Assembly (NCBI GenBank): GCA_947492925.1
Contig: CANLOQ010000006.1
Location: 62,001-126,000 of the forward strand
DNA: 64,000 bases
Reading direction: 5' to 3'
DNA from: an uncultured Sulfitobacter sp.
GTDB lineage: Bacteria; Pseudomonadota; Alphaproteobacteria; Rhodobacterales; Rhodobacteraceae
The position numbers were made by a program, and so were the translations under genes. Positions 26,125 to 34,763 of the stretch are shown in pieces. The stretch's first letter is position 1. Each line of letters begins with the position of its first letter. Below the pieces are notes generated by a model that did no database searches, was not told where the DNA came from, and worked only from the letters and a program-made list of their open reading frames with translations.

Positions 26125-27173
26125 CCCAGAATACAAACAGGTTTGAAAGACTGGACGCGGGCGCGATCTCATCAGGTCTCGCCAGCCACGCAGAAGCGTT
26201 TTGTCGGCACTGGTTTCCGGAGGGACGGCGTGTCGGCAATTACTGGCAGATGGCAGATGTCTCTGGCGCAAAGGGGCGCAGTCTCGTTGTGCGCTTACAG
26301 ACGCATGGCGGACGTCAGGCCGGCAAGTGGACCGACAACGCCACAGGGGAGCATGGCGATCTGCTCGATCTGTTGCAATATCACCTGGAACCGGTGGCCT
26401 ATCCCGACCTTTTACGGCAGGCAGCTGACTATCTCGGCGAGGCACCCGTGGTGCCTGATGACGGGGCAAGCAATAATGAACCGTCCGTGGCCCCCAACCG
26501 TCAGATCGAAGCGGGCCGCAGATTGTTCTCCTATGGCAGGCCGATCAAGACCACTTTGGCTGACACCTATCTGCGCGGTCGCGGTATCGCGCGGTTCGGA
26601 CCGGCCCTGGCGTTTCATCCATCAGTCTATCTCAGGGCAGAAGATGGATCACGTCTGGAAATCCCGGCCCTTCTGGCGGCGATCAGCGACAATGCGGGCA
26701 AGATCACCGGATGTTCGCGGGTCTTTCTGGATGCAAAGACAGGCGGCCTGGCCGACATCGAGGCCCCGAAACGTGTGCTGGGTCGCCTGCATGGCAACGC
26801 GATCCGGTTCGGTAAATGGAGCAGCTGCACCGATCTGATCGCGGGCGAAGGGCTCGAGAACACCTTGTCCGTCGGCACCGCGCTGCCAAGGGCGGCTTTG
26901 GCCTCTTGCCTGACAGCGAACCATCTCGCGGCCTTCACCTATCCATCCTCGATCAAGCGCCTGTGGATCGCCCGCGACAATGACGACGCCGGTGAGCGCG
27001 CCGCATCCCGGCTTGCAAATCGCGCGGGTGCGGACGGGATCGAACCATTCGTGCTGACCTCTGAGCGGGACGATTTCAATCTGGACCTCACGGAAGACGG
27101 GGTGACGGCATTGCGTCGACGTCTGGCGGCACTCATCAAGCCGCTGGCCACCGAACACGATCTCTGGCCTTGA
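26121..27173 (+). CDS. Toprim-domain protein (primase-like)
   Basis: 350 residues. The N-terminal part (HWFPEGRRVGNYWQMADV...GKWTDNATGEHGDLLDLL) resembles the primase-associated N-terminal region found ahead of Toprim domains in plasmid and phage proteins. The Toprim part has the conserved Glu in IAGEGLENTLSVGTALP (~243) and the DxD motif in WIARDNDDAGERAA (~285). This suggests a role in DNA priming or processing for the mobile element. The start overlaps the helicase stop (ATGA), so the two are cotranslated. No zinc-ribbon CHC2 finger was seen, so it may not be a complete stand-alone primase. Confidence 0.8.
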   Translation: MTQNTNRFERLDAGAISSGLASHAEAFCRHWFPEGRRVGNYWQMADVSGAKGRSLVVRLQTHGGRQAGKWTDNATGEHGDLLDLLQYHLEPVAYPDLLRQAADYLGEAPVVPDDGASNNEPSVAPNRQIEAGRRLFSYGRPIKTTLADTYLRGRGIARFGPALAFHPSVYLRAEDGSRLEIPALLAAISDNAGKITGCSRVFLDAKTGGLADIEAPKRVLGRLHGNAIRFGKWSSCTDLIAGEGLENTLSVGTALPRAALASCLTANHLAAFTYPSSIKRLWIARDNDDAGERAASRLANRAGADGIEPFVLTSERDDFNLDLTEDGVTALRRRLAALIKPLATEHDLWP

Positions 27174-27492
27174 GATAAGGTGTGCCGGAAGGAAGACGGG
27201 ATCAGGCGCTGACCTTTTGGCGGGGCGTTGACGCCCTGTCCCGTTTGGATTCCTCGGTCGATGGACCGACAGGTCGGGCGCAGAGGCGCCCTCACCCCAC
27301 CCGCAACGGCCATGTCCCGGAAATTTCCCCTGTGCGCTCCGCGCCCATTCCTCGCGGGACAAATTTCCGCGCCCTGCCCGTCCTTCACTGCGCTACGGCC
27401 CTTCGGGTGCGCCCGGGCTGCTGACGGTCCTTTCATCGCCCCATCCAAATCGGATCAGGACGAAACCCAAAGCCTCCAAAAAGGACCAGACC
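27174..27492 (+). promoter_or_regulatory. GC-rich intergenic leader before the DUF2493 gene
   Basis: 319 bases without a gene. It can fold into a long hairpin, ACGGGATCAGG pairing with CCTGTCCCGT (27196-27243), around an inner GGGCGT/ACGCCC stem (27223-27236). The rest is GC-rich, with no convincing reading frame. The DUF2493 start follows AAAAGGAC. A post-transcriptional control leader is possible but not shown. Confidence 0.4.
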
Positions 27493-28407
27493 ATGACCCT
27501 TCAAACTTCTACCTTCACACCCACTTCAAGCCCCACAGCAGATGTTCTCGACACCCTAGCCCTCTATGGCGCGACACCACCCGAGGACGAAACCGATCAC
27601 CGCCCGCTTCCGCAAGAGGACCAGCTTGATACCGCCATCAGCTCGATGGTCGAAGCGAGCCGGATGCTTCTCGCCGACACACAGCTCGAAGAGGATCTGC
27701 AAGAGATGCTCTGGTCCCTCACCAACATCTTTCATCGCCGTCTCAACCGATTGGAGCGCCAGCTCGACGAGAATGAATGCGAACAACGCGATCTGGCGCG
27801 ATGTCAGGACGGATCAGAGGTCAAAAGCCTCGAATTGGAACGCAAGATCGACCGCGGACAAAAGCTGGTCGAGCACCGCGACGCCTATGAGGCGATGCGG
27901 GATGCGTCAGCCGCTCATTTCCACACAGAGACCGGATCGATCTGGATGCCAAGATCAGGATCACGGGTCTCACACAAGAACCTCACAGCCTCGGTGGTCG
28001 ACAGCCGCAACTTCCTCTCCGCAGAAAAACGCAAGAAGAACGAAATCCACTGTCCCGACGGCACCCGCATCGCCTTCACCGGAGGTGCTTTTGAGGATTA
28101 CGATACGATCTGGACTATCCTCGACCAATCGAAAGAGAAATATCCGGATATGATCCTGCTGCATGGCGGCACGCCGAACGGAGCGGAATATATCGCAAGC
28201 CTCTGGGCAGAAAACAGGGGCGTCACCCAAGTGGTCTTCCGGCCCGATTGGAAGTCACACAACAAAGCGGCCCCCTTCAAGCGCAACGATCAGCTCCTCA
28301 AGACCATGCCGAAGGGCATCATCGCCTGCCCCGGCTCCGGCATCCATGAGAACCTCGTCGACAAAGCCCGCAAGCTGGGCATCCCGGTCAAAAGGATTGG
28401 GAGCTAA
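27493..28407 (+). CDS. DUF2493 family protein (SLOG-like Rossmann fold)
   Basis: 304 residues. Residues ~60-140 are a charged, predicted helical or coiled-coil region (RRLNRLERQLDENECEQRDL). The C-terminal ~120 residues are DUF2493: RIAFTGGAFEDYDTIWTILD, MILLHGGTPNGAEYIASLWA, VVFRPDWKSHNKAAPFKRND and GIIACPGSGIHENLVDKARK. This domain belongs to the SLOG superfamily related to nucleotide-binding DprA/LOG proteins and is common on alphaproteobacterial plasmids. A nucleotide-derived ligand is plausible but unproven. Its last four bases overlap a convergent small gene. Confidence 0.85.
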   Translation: MTLQTSTFTPTSSPTADVLDTLALYGATPPEDETDHRPLPQEDQLDTAISSMVEASRMLLADTQLEEDLQEMLWSLTNIFHRRLNRLERQLDENECEQRDLARCQDGSEVKSLELERKIDRGQKLVEHRDAYEAMRDASAAHFHTETGSIWMPRSGSRVSHKNLTASVVDSRNFLSAEKRKKNEIHCPDGTRIAFTGGAFEDYDTIWTILDQSKEKYPDMILLHGGTPNGAEYIASLWAENRGVTQVVFRPDWKSHNKAAPFKRNDQLLKTMPKGIIACPGSGIHENLVDKARKLGIPVKRIGS

Positions 28408-28604
28408 GGCTCCCTCTTCGCTCCCCTCATTTCTGGCGCGTGATCCGACAGGAGGCGCGCCAGAAGATCGATTTCATTCATGACATCGACGACATCTCGT
28501 TCAATCGCCGACTTGAGATAGCTGCGCAAGGCAAAGCTGGTCTCCGGCAGGTTGTCGAGATCGGCCAGTTTCTGCCTGAAGCGATCAATTTGCTCTGTGG
28601 TCAT
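28404..28604 (-). CDS. Small hypothetical protein, 66 residues
   Basis: Not recognised. An all-helical, charged soluble protein (MTTEQIDRFRQKLADLDNL, then VMNEIDLLARLLSDHAPEM). It converges with the DUF2493 gene, overlapping by four bases, and diverges from dotD. No strong Shine-Dalgarno is seen before ATG 28604, so it rests on amino-acid composition and tidy fit. Its position beside the conjugation operon's operator-like repeats would suit a small regulator, but no DNA-binding motif is visible. Confidence 0.45.
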   Translation of the reverse strand: MTTEQIDRFRQKLADLDNLPETSFALRSYLKSAIERDVVDVMNEIDLLARLLSDHAPEMRGAKREP

Positions 28605-28648
28605 GTGTTTGCTGTGAGAATGGTCATTAGGGTATGGCGTCTTTCTAT

Positions 28649-28686
28649 ATGTAACGATATAAGTATCGTAAATAGTAACGATATAA
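28649..28686 (+). promoter_or_regulatory. Operator-like repeats upstream of dotDCB
   Basis: GTAACGATATAA occurs twice, at 28651-28662 and 28675-28686, exactly 24 bases apart. The first copy is also half of an inverted repeat, ACGAT/ATCGT within 28653-28670. Related sequence lies upstream of 32092 and of the 43887 operon. Likely a regulator-binding site for conjugation genes. Confidence 0.6.
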
Positions 28687-28742
28687 ACACCAAAGCCATA
28701 TCTGACAATGAGTGATTGAACAGCGGCGCAGTGGAGGCGTGC

Positions 28743-29258
28743 ATGAAGGTAGCCAGAAATATTACAGTGACAATCTTACTTTTCGGCGTTGCCGCCTGCG
28801 CCACGGCCAGACCACCCCAGACAACCAGCCTCTCCGCTCTGGTCGATGCGGAAACCTCGGTCGTGGATCGCGAGATCGCGGATGCCGGGCTCTATAACGG
28901 TGTGCTTGAGCCCTATGCGACCGGCAACACGACACTCAGGAACCCGGACTACGTCACGGACGAGCAACTCATGACGGTCGTGCATTCCCAGTTCACCGGC
29001 CCCATTGAAGATTTCGTTTCGAAGATCGCACTTGAGACCGGCTACCGCGTCATTGCGCAGGGCGAGAAATCTGGTGCGCCGATCCTGATCACGTTGGTGC
29101 AGCGCGACCTGCCCGCCATGGGCGCGCTGCGAGAGGCATTCTTCCAGGGCAAAGACCGCGCCGGTCTGGTCGTCGATCAGCGCACCAAGACCATGACCAT
29201 CGTTTACAGCAGGCCCGAGCGCAGTCCCGTGCCCCATATCGAGGATACGGAAGTATGA
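28743..29258 (+). CDS. dotD: DotD/TraH-family lipoprotein of the type IVB conjugation system
   Basis: 171 residues. A lipoprotein signal peptide ends in FGVAAC, giving a lipid-anchored Cys near residue 20, followed by a small mixed domain (VVHSQFTGPIEDFVSKIALETGYRVIAQGEK) that resembles the secretin N-domain-like fold of DotD. DotD, with DotC and DotH, forms the outer-membrane core of Dot/Icm and IncI-type conjugation machines. ATG 28743 has an excellent GGAGG five bases upstream; longer frames lack one. It is first in dotD-dotC-dotB, the order found in Legionella and IncI plasmids (traH-traI-traJ), with ATGA overlaps throughout. Confidence 0.85.
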   Translation: MKVARNITVTILLFGVAACATARPPQTTSLSALVDAETSVVDREIADAGLYNGVLEPYATGNTTLRNPDYVTDEQLMTVVHSQFTGPIEDFVSKIALETGYRVIAQGEKSGAPILITLVQRDLPAMGALREAFFQGKDRAGLVVDQRTKTMTIVYSRPERSPVPHIEDTEV

Positions 29259-30151
29259 TGCGCGTTTCCCATAAAGCCCTTTTGCCAGTTCTCGCCACCC
29301 TTGTGTTGGCAGGCTGTCAAACCTTGAAGCCGGAAGAGTCAGAGTTCGTCGAACCCGATCCGATCTTGGTCGGCGGCCCGGACCAATATCGCTCCAACAG
29401 ACCCCCGGCTGACTTTGCGGAGTTCAGTGCCCGCACGCGACGCGGCAATTATGAGACGTCTGTGGATGAGGAGCGCTACGGTCTGCTCCGAGAGGCCGCC
29501 GTCTCCTATTCGGCGCAGGCCGGGTATCAGCATCGTGTCTGGGAAGTGATGCGACAGCTGGAACAGGACAGTGGCAAGCTGTCGCGCACCTTTGATTTCA
29601 ACCGAGTTGCCTACAGCGCGCCACGAGAGACGGGATATATCCTCCCACCCGTTGTGAGCCGCGCCACGGCTGCCATCAATGTGGATGAGAGCGGACAGTC
29701 CGCGGTGGCAGCCGATGAATTCTACCGCCTCGAGATTCCGGGCCGGATCGTGACGATTGTACCGACCTGGCGCGATTATCTCGTCATCCCTCTGGAAGAA
29801 GCCAGCGAACCCGACGATAACTTCCTGCCGCAAAACAAGGAGGAGAAGCAGGTGTTCAACCGCTTCGCGGCCGAAGGCTGGCAGGCCGGCGTCGAACAGG
29901 CTGACGAGGCGCTTTCGCTCAACTTCTCCCGGCTGAAGCGCGATTATCTCGGCATGGTCGAATATCGCCGCATGGTGCAGGCAGGGTTGGTCAGAGAGTT
30001 GGTCATTCAATCGAGCGAACGTCGGTCCGCCGGTGAGGGAGAGGAACTCTTCATCGGAGAGCGGCGTGTTCGGATCGTCAGCTCCGCGCAGTTCGTGCGG
30101 GATCCGAGCCAGTGGAAGCCTTTACAGAGGCGATATGCGGTGACCAAATGA
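29255..30151 (+). CDS. dotC: DotC/TraI-family lipoprotein of the type IVB conjugation system
   Basis: 298 residues, close to Legionella DotC (~300). Signal peptide with lipobox LVLAGC, so the mature protein is an outer-membrane lipoprotein. Family features are the ETGYILPPVVSRA region near 130, VPTWRDYLVIPLEEA near 170, and ADEALSLNFSRLKRDYLGMVEYRRMVQAGLV near 215-240. DotC works with DotD to place DotH in the outer membrane. It starts within the dotD stop (ATGATG) and ends overlapping the dotB start. Confidence 0.88.
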   Translation: MMRVSHKALLPVLATLVLAGCQTLKPEESEFVEPDPILVGGPDQYRSNRPPADFAEFSARTRRGNYETSVDEERYGLLREAAVSYSAQAGYQHRVWEVMRQLEQDSGKLSRTFDFNRVAYSAPRETGYILPPVVSRATAAINVDESGQSAVAADEFYRLEIPGRIVTIVPTWRDYLVIPLEEASEPDDNFLPQNKEEKQVFNRFAAEGWQAGVEQADEALSLNFSRLKRDYLGMVEYRRMVQAGLVRELVIQSSERRSAGEGEELFIGERRVRIVSSAQFVRDPSQWKPLQRRYAVTK

Positions 30152-31383
30152 TTGATCTGGACAGGATCGATCTTGACCCACCCGATTCAAACGCCGCCGA
30201 GGTGACCATCCTCAAGGATGAGCCCAATCGCTTCGACAGTGATCTGTCGGCTTTTGATCACTTTCTGGTCGGGGCGGCCATGAAGGGCGCATCCGATATC
30301 AATATTAGTGCTGATTTGCGCGTCCGCGTGCAACTGCATGGGGATCAGAAACTGGCCACCAAACGCCGGCTGCTCATCACCGAAGTTCAGGCCATGCTGG
30401 CGCATCTTTGGTCAGCTAACGATGCGATGAGCCTGGTCAGCGCGGGGCGGCCCTTAGACTTTTCTTATGAGAAGAAGATCGACCGTAAGCGCAGCCAACG
30501 ATTCCGGGTGAATGCGACGGGCGAACAACGGTTTGGCACCAACGGTGTGCAGATCACCCTGCGTGCCCTGCCCGATACGACGCCGACTCTGGACGATGTC
30601 GGATTGGAGGAGGAACTGCGCGACCGGTTGGAGCCTGCGAGCGGGATCATCGTGGTGGCCGGCGCGACGGGCCACGGGAAATCCACAACCATGGCCGCCA
30701 TGACCCGCTGTCATCTGGAAAACCAAGCTCGGTCCCGCAAGATCGTCGATCTGCAAGCACCGATCGAATACACGTTCCGCGACATCAATACGGACGCTGC
30801 CGATCTCGCCTCATTCATCAGCCAGTCCGAGATCGGCGTTGGGCGAAACATACCAACCTTTGTCGAGGGTGTCCGGGCGGCGATGCGCCGGGCACCGGCC
30901 GTGATCAATGTTGGCGAGAGCCGTGATCGGGAGAGCATGGAGGCTTGTATCGAAGCCTGTCTCACCGGACATTTGGTCAACACCACTACCCACGCGGGAT
31001 CCATCGCCGAGGCGTTGCGGCGTATGGCGTTCCTTTTCCCACCCGAAGAGCAGGAGGCGCGCTCCTTTGATCTGATGACGTCGCTCAATCTCATTATTTG
31101 GCAACGGTTGGTCAAAACGGCGGACGGCAAAGGCCGCGTCGCATTGCGGGAGTATCTTGTGTTCGATCAAAACGTGCGAGATCGCTTCCTGAACGTGCCA
31201 GTCCGGGAGTGGGTCAACGTCGTCAAGCAAGTCTTCAACGATAGCCTAAAGGATCCCAGCATCGTCGCGCGCACGATGTCCCAGTCAGCGGAGCGCCTTG
31301 TCTGCGAGAAGCGCGTGAAATCAGAGGATGTTGTTGGCTTCATGAATACCGGGATCGGGTTTTTGGGCGAGATCAAACTTTGA
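30148..31383 (+). CDS. dotB: DotB/TraJ-type secretion ATPase
   Basis: 411-residue member of the PilT/VirB11-like hexameric ATPases. N-terminal domain with ASDINISADLRVRVQLHG, then Walker A GATGHGKST (172-180), an Asp-box DLQAPIEYTF, and the Walker B/His-box region INVGESRDRESMEACIEACLTGHLVNTTTHAG (~253-285). DotB energises substrate transfer or pilus dynamics in type IVB systems, and TraJ plays this role in IncI plasmids. ATG 30148 overlaps the dotC stop. It is slightly longer than Legionella DotB (~377). Confidence 0.92.
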   Translation: MIDLDRIDLDPPDSNAAEVTILKDEPNRFDSDLSAFDHFLVGAAMKGASDINISADLRVRVQLHGDQKLATKRRLLITEVQAMLAHLWSANDAMSLVSAGRPLDFSYEKKIDRKRSQRFRVNATGEQRFGTNGVQITLRALPDTTPTLDDVGLEEELRDRLEPASGIIVVAGATGHGKSTTMAAMTRCHLENQARSRKIVDLQAPIEYTFRDINTDAADLASFISQSEIGVGRNIPTFVEGVRAAMRRAPAVINVGESRDRESMEACIEACLTGHLVNTTTHAGSIAEALRRMAFLFPPEEQEARSFDLMTSLNLIIWQRLVKTADGKGRVALREYLVFDQNVRDRFLNVPVREWVNVVKQVFNDSLKDPSIVARTMSQSAERLVCEKRVKSEDVVGFMNTGIGFLGEIKL

Positions 31384-31521
31384 ATGTGGGCAGCGAAAAT
31401 CCCTCGAGAGCTGGTCCAAAGTAGATAGCGGCCATTCGTCCGAAGGGCGGCGAATGACTCCAAAGAGCCCTTAGTGTCGACTCTGTTCTCGCCGAAAGCA
31501 CTTAGCTGAATAGCGGAGGCT

Positions 31522-31707
31522 CTATCGCTGTAATTCGTCGATCTCTGTGCTGTAATACTCCGAACTTCTTGAAGTCGTTCGATTGCTATGGCGCGTCGTG
31601 GGACGACCCTTTGCGCGATATTTTACGACGGTCAAGTACAGTATGAACGCAATAAATGGCAGTATTTTCAGAATGTGGTTTTCATGCAGAAATCGAAGAA
31701 ATTCCAT
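31522..31707 (-). CDS. Small membrane protein, 61 residues
   Basis: A strong GGAGG followed five bases later by ATG 31707 makes this likely real despite its size. It reads MEFLRFLHENHILKILPFIA, a hydrophobic segment continuing to about residue 28, then a basic, Thr/Ser/Arg-rich tail (RAKGRPTTRHSNRTTSRSS). It should be a single-pass inner-membrane protein. It stands alone, opposite to dotB and inside a 700-base gap between two conjugation units. No family is recognised; entry exclusion or a regulatory membrane peptide are conceivable but unsupported. Confidence 0.5.
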   Translation of the reverse strand: MEFLRFLHENHILKILPFIAFILYLTVVKYRAKGRPTTRHSNRTTSRSSEYYSTEIDELQR

Positions 31708-32018
31708 CGTAACCTCCATATTATCCGTTTTCGATCTTCGCCGTTTTAGGCCGAAACCCTCAAACGAATTGTGTACTTAAACTTGGACGCAAATAAGGCA
31801 GTTTGTCCGCATCTGATGAGTGCGAACAGAATGCAGCGAAGGGGCGTTATTGCGAAACCTGCCGTTCACTGACCGCAGAACGAGGTTTACCGGATGCGTA
31901 ACTTGCTGGAATGGATCAACTTGACGAGCCCGCCACCAATTCAACGACCCGGAAAGATTATTCATGTCCAGAAATGGCGCAACGTGAAACTAGGGGAGTA
32001 AATTCTTGATGCGATTTC
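31708..32018. other. Non-coding stretch between dotB and the 32092 gene
   Basis: Apart from the 61-residue frame at 31522-31707, the interval 31384-32018 shows no convincing gene. A 62-codon minus frame at 31777-31965 has no ribosome site. The text around 31740-31880 has the look of degenerate intergenic or insertion-sequence residue. Confidence 0.4.
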
Positions 32019-32053
32019 ATATCGTTACATGTCACGGAGTGAGTATCGATAAC
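32019..32053 (+). promoter_or_regulatory. Operator-like repeat upstream of the 32092 gene
   Basis: ATATCGTTACAT (32019-32030) is the exact reverse complement of ATGTAACGATAT at 28649-28660. A related ATCGATAAC follows at 32045-32053, again with 24-base phasing as in the dotD upstream region. Confidence 0.55.
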
Positions 32054-32091
32054 AATCTGGCCTGAAGGGCTGCTCTGTGGTACGATAATGT

Positions 32092-32469
32092 ATGTTCAAA
32101 TGGTTCAAAAATACGCGGCAGACGCATAGCAAGACCGGATATTGGGTGCATCTTGGTGGCCAGTGGCTTGCTGTCGGCCTGATGATCTATTTTTGGCGCG
32201 CTATGTTACACCTGCTGGGCTACCTGGAAGCTTTCGCTGCAGGCTGGCAGAGAAGCCAATCCGAGCATTTTGGTTTCCTTGACGGTATTGTTGCGATGGG
32301 TGCGCATCTCGCCTCTGAGCCAATCTATTGTCTCCAACTGCTATGCATCTATGCCGTTCTCCATCTGACCGTAAATCGGGAAGGTTATGGGGATCCGATG
32401 TATGTGCCCTACAAGCCCAACCACGGCGGCATCGCAATTTTTGCGGCGATGACCCTCTTCCGCCGATAG
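32092..32469 (+). CDS. Hypothetical inner-membrane protein, 125 residues
   Basis: Not recognised. It has hydrophobic segments at ~20-45 (VHLGGQWLAVGLMIYFW...) and ~75-100 (YCLQLLCIYAVLHLTV), with a short basic start and a polar C-terminal loop (NREGYGDPMYVPYKPNHGG) before another apolar stretch. It converges with dotA, whose stop lies three bases away, and is preceded by an operator-like sequence shared with dotDCB, so it is probably part of the conjugation regulon. The overlapping ATGs at 32088 and 32092 are in different frames; only 32092 gives this protein. Confidence 0.6.
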   Translation: MFKWFKNTRQTHSKTGYWVHLGGQWLAVGLMIYFWRAMLHLLGYLEAFAAGWQRSQSEHFGFLDGIVAMGAHLASEPIYCLQLLCIYAVLHLTVNREGYGDPMYVPYKPNHGGIAIFAAMTLFRR

Positions 32470-32471
32470 CA

Positions 32472-34763
32472 CTATTTGTCTTTTGAAGCCTTGTTTCCGA
32501 TCTGGCGTTGCTGGCGGCTTCTGCTATTGGCCAACCCGATATTACCTGCTGAACCCAATAGGCCGCCTGTAGCTGCGCCACCCTGATACGACCCTGCAAC
32601 GCCAGCGGCCTTTGCCGTCATCGCTGTGCCCGCCCCCAGATCATCGCCGATCCCGTCGATCCATTTAAAGACACGCGCGGGGAAGACGTTGATCAGGCTG
32701 AATGACCAATCGACTATGACCACATAGAGGATCCCCACGAACACGGTCAGCACTGCCATTGTCAGGAAGCTTGAGAGCGCCCCGAACGCGCCGGGGTCTG
32801 CCGCCATTTGAGAGCTCAGAGCCGCAAATAGCATGCCATTCAATGAGAAAGCAGCAATCCGGAACAAGACCATCCCGAGTAAAAAGCCAAAGATCATCAG
32901 GAGTGGCGTCAGGAACAACATCAAGAGTAATGACCAGCCCTTCCGGGAGATGTTCGACGAGATGCCATGCCCGTCCATAGACAACATCGCAACCGCCCAC
33001 AAAGGCGCGGCAAACACCGCTTCGATGACCAGCAGCATGAATGCCAAAATCGCGATCAGCCAGATGACCGCAGGAAGGTAAGGTAGCACAAAGCCGACAA
33101 AGATCGCAGCGAAGATTCCGATTTGGAACAACCCACTTGTCAGTGAGGCCAGCGTTGCAGGGATGGACCCCACCACAGGGACCGCCGATGCCGTCGCCAG
33201 GATACCAATGACTGCTATGGCAAAAGTCAGAAACGTTGACGCGTAAGCCATGAGTCCAATCATGGGATCAACGGTAATGGTTTCTGGAGAAAGCAGCCGA
33301 ATGCCTGCGAGCAGATTGGTCGGTGGCGGCAAGAAGTTTTCGGGGGAAGAGGCGTCATCACCCGCATAGGCACGTTCCGTGATAAACTCGCGAAGTCCGG
33401 CTATGGCCGCTGCTTCATTCCAGGCCGACACGCTCGCATTGTAGCTCGCGCCGATGCTGGCCAAAATCTTTTGCGCGTCTCGATCCGCGTTGCTCTGGAA
33501 CCAGTATTGCTGCCCCAGTTCTGAAGCGATCGTATTCTGCACACCACCGCCCAACGTGGTCGAGATCAGCGTTCCTGGCGTTGCGGTCGGGAACATGCTC
33601 GCGACGGCGTTTGCATCACCTGATATCTTGCTGATCAGCATGTAGTAGGATCCCGCCATCATCCAACCACCGGTTTTTAAGTCCCCCGCAATTGCCGTTG
33701 GTGCCGATAGCGCTCCGGAACCGTCGCTGCCGATGGATTGAATCTGTTGACTGATTGGCGTCCCGCTCTCGGACTGGACCAAGGTAGATAACGCGTTCGG
33801 GTTCACGATGGGATTGACGATCGCAGAATGCTGTTGGCGCAGCACGCGCATCATGGTTCCGAGATCGGGAATGTCACCGGCCTGTATGGGATCACGTGCA
33901 GAGATTTTCGCAACGACCGTCTCGGCAGACCCGCGCATTTCGGTGCGCAAGATATCGATCAAGTTGCGCATGCTGGTGTTGATCGTGTCCATATTTGTGG
34001 ATGGGCTGATGCGTTTCAGAGCAGCTGTCGCAGGCGGCAACGTGACAGACCCACAGGCACTGGTAATGCTCGGGGTCGAATAGGTCAGGATTTGAGGGGT
34101 GTATCCGTCGATCAGATCGGTGGCGGGTGCCGGTGCGAGGTTGGACCAGATGCCGCCGCTGACCAGTTGCAGGTCACCGCCCTTTGAAACCTCAAAATTA
34201 TATGCCGCGCGGCAGAATTCCATCCGCCAAAGCTGCTGCAGGAACCGCGCATCAGAACCAACATAATCTGTGCCCACAATGGGCACTTCGTCCGAGACGA
34301 TGAGATCGGCCGTCTGGTTCCAGAAGAACGAGCCTGCGGCCGTGCCTGCTCGCACCACATAGGAGACGCCGTGCTGGATGCCGTTATAACCATTGTCGAG
34401 CGGGATCAGCAGGGCGAAAGCCGTGAGGATGCGGATCGGCACCCAAATCGTGGACTTCTGGCCGAGAACGACCCCTTCATGGGCGGAATCCAGTGTCCCC
34501 TGAAAGATGTTGTAGAGCAGGAATAGCGCCCCGACCGCGAGAAACAGGATGTTGAACGACAGCATGAGCAGCGAGATCACGGTCCGGTTGTTGGCTGTAG
34601 GGCCCGGAAAAAGATCACCAAAAATCAGGTTAAAGAAGGTGTTTGAACGATCATCTCCTTGTCCGCTAAAGATGTCGGGCACGCTGATCTCTTGCGCGAG
34701 GCCGACATCGGCGGATGTCAGAATGAGAACGGAGGCAATCGTGAGGCTGGATATCGTTCTCAT
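32472..34763 (-). CDS. dotA: DotA/TraY-family integral membrane protein
   Basis: 763 residues with a signal peptide ending near ADVGLAQ, a long periplasmic segment (~residues 150-440) and clusters of transmembrane segments at about 60-85, 115-135 and 500-680. DotA/TraY family wording includes NTFFNLIFGDLFPG, TLDSAHEGVVLGQKSTIWVPIR, ALLIPLDNGYNGIQHGVSYVV and, near the end, AAPLWAVAMLSMDGHGI. It is shorter than Legionella DotA (~1,050). ATG 34763 is preferred because GGAG precedes it and a signal peptide starts there; the longer frame upstream reads through the previous gene. It is the last gene of the ~11 kb minus-strand operon. Confidence 0.88.
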   Translation of the reverse strand: MRTISSLTIASVLILTSADVGLAQEISVPDIFSGQGDDRSNTFFNLIFGDLFPGPTANNRTVISLLMLSFNILFLAVGALFLLYNIFQGTLDSAHEGVVLGQKSTIWVPIRILTAFALLIPLDNGYNGIQHGVSYVVRAGTAAGSFFWNQTADLIVSDEVPIVGTDYVGSDARFLQQLWRMEFCRAAYNFEVSKGGDLQLVSGGIWSNLAPAPATDLIDGYTPQILTYSTPSITSACGSVTLPPATAALKRISPSTNMDTINTSMRNLIDILRTEMRGSAETVVAKISARDPIQAGDIPDLGTMMRVLRQQHSAIVNPIVNPNALSTLVQSESGTPISQQIQSIGSDGSGALSAPTAIAGDLKTGGWMMAGSYYMLISKISGDANAVASMFPTATPGTLISTTLGGGVQNTIASELGQQYWFQSNADRDAQKILASIGASYNASVSAWNEAAAIAGLREFITERAYAGDDASSPENFLPPPTNLLAGIRLLSPETITVDPMIGLMAYASTFLTFAIAVIGILATASAVPVVGSIPATLASLTSGLFQIGIFAAIFVGFVLPYLPAVIWLIAILAFMLLVIEAVFAAPLWAVAMLSMDGHGISSNISRKGWSLLLMLFLTPLLMIFGFLLGMVLFRIAAFSLNGMLFAALSSQMAADPGAFGALSSFLTMAVLTVFVGILYVVIVDWSFSLINVFPARVFKWIDGIGDDLGAGTAMTAKAAGVAGSYQGGAATGGLLGSAGNIGLANSRSRQQRQIGNKASKDK

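Noticed and set aside
28601-28804. Minus-strand 67-codon hydrophobic frame overlapping the dotD leader
   Set aside because: Covers the operator-like repeats and the dotD start; no ribosome site.
31777-31965. Minus-strand 62-codon frame in the dotB gap
   Set aside because: No ribosome site and text looks like degenerate intergenic sequence.
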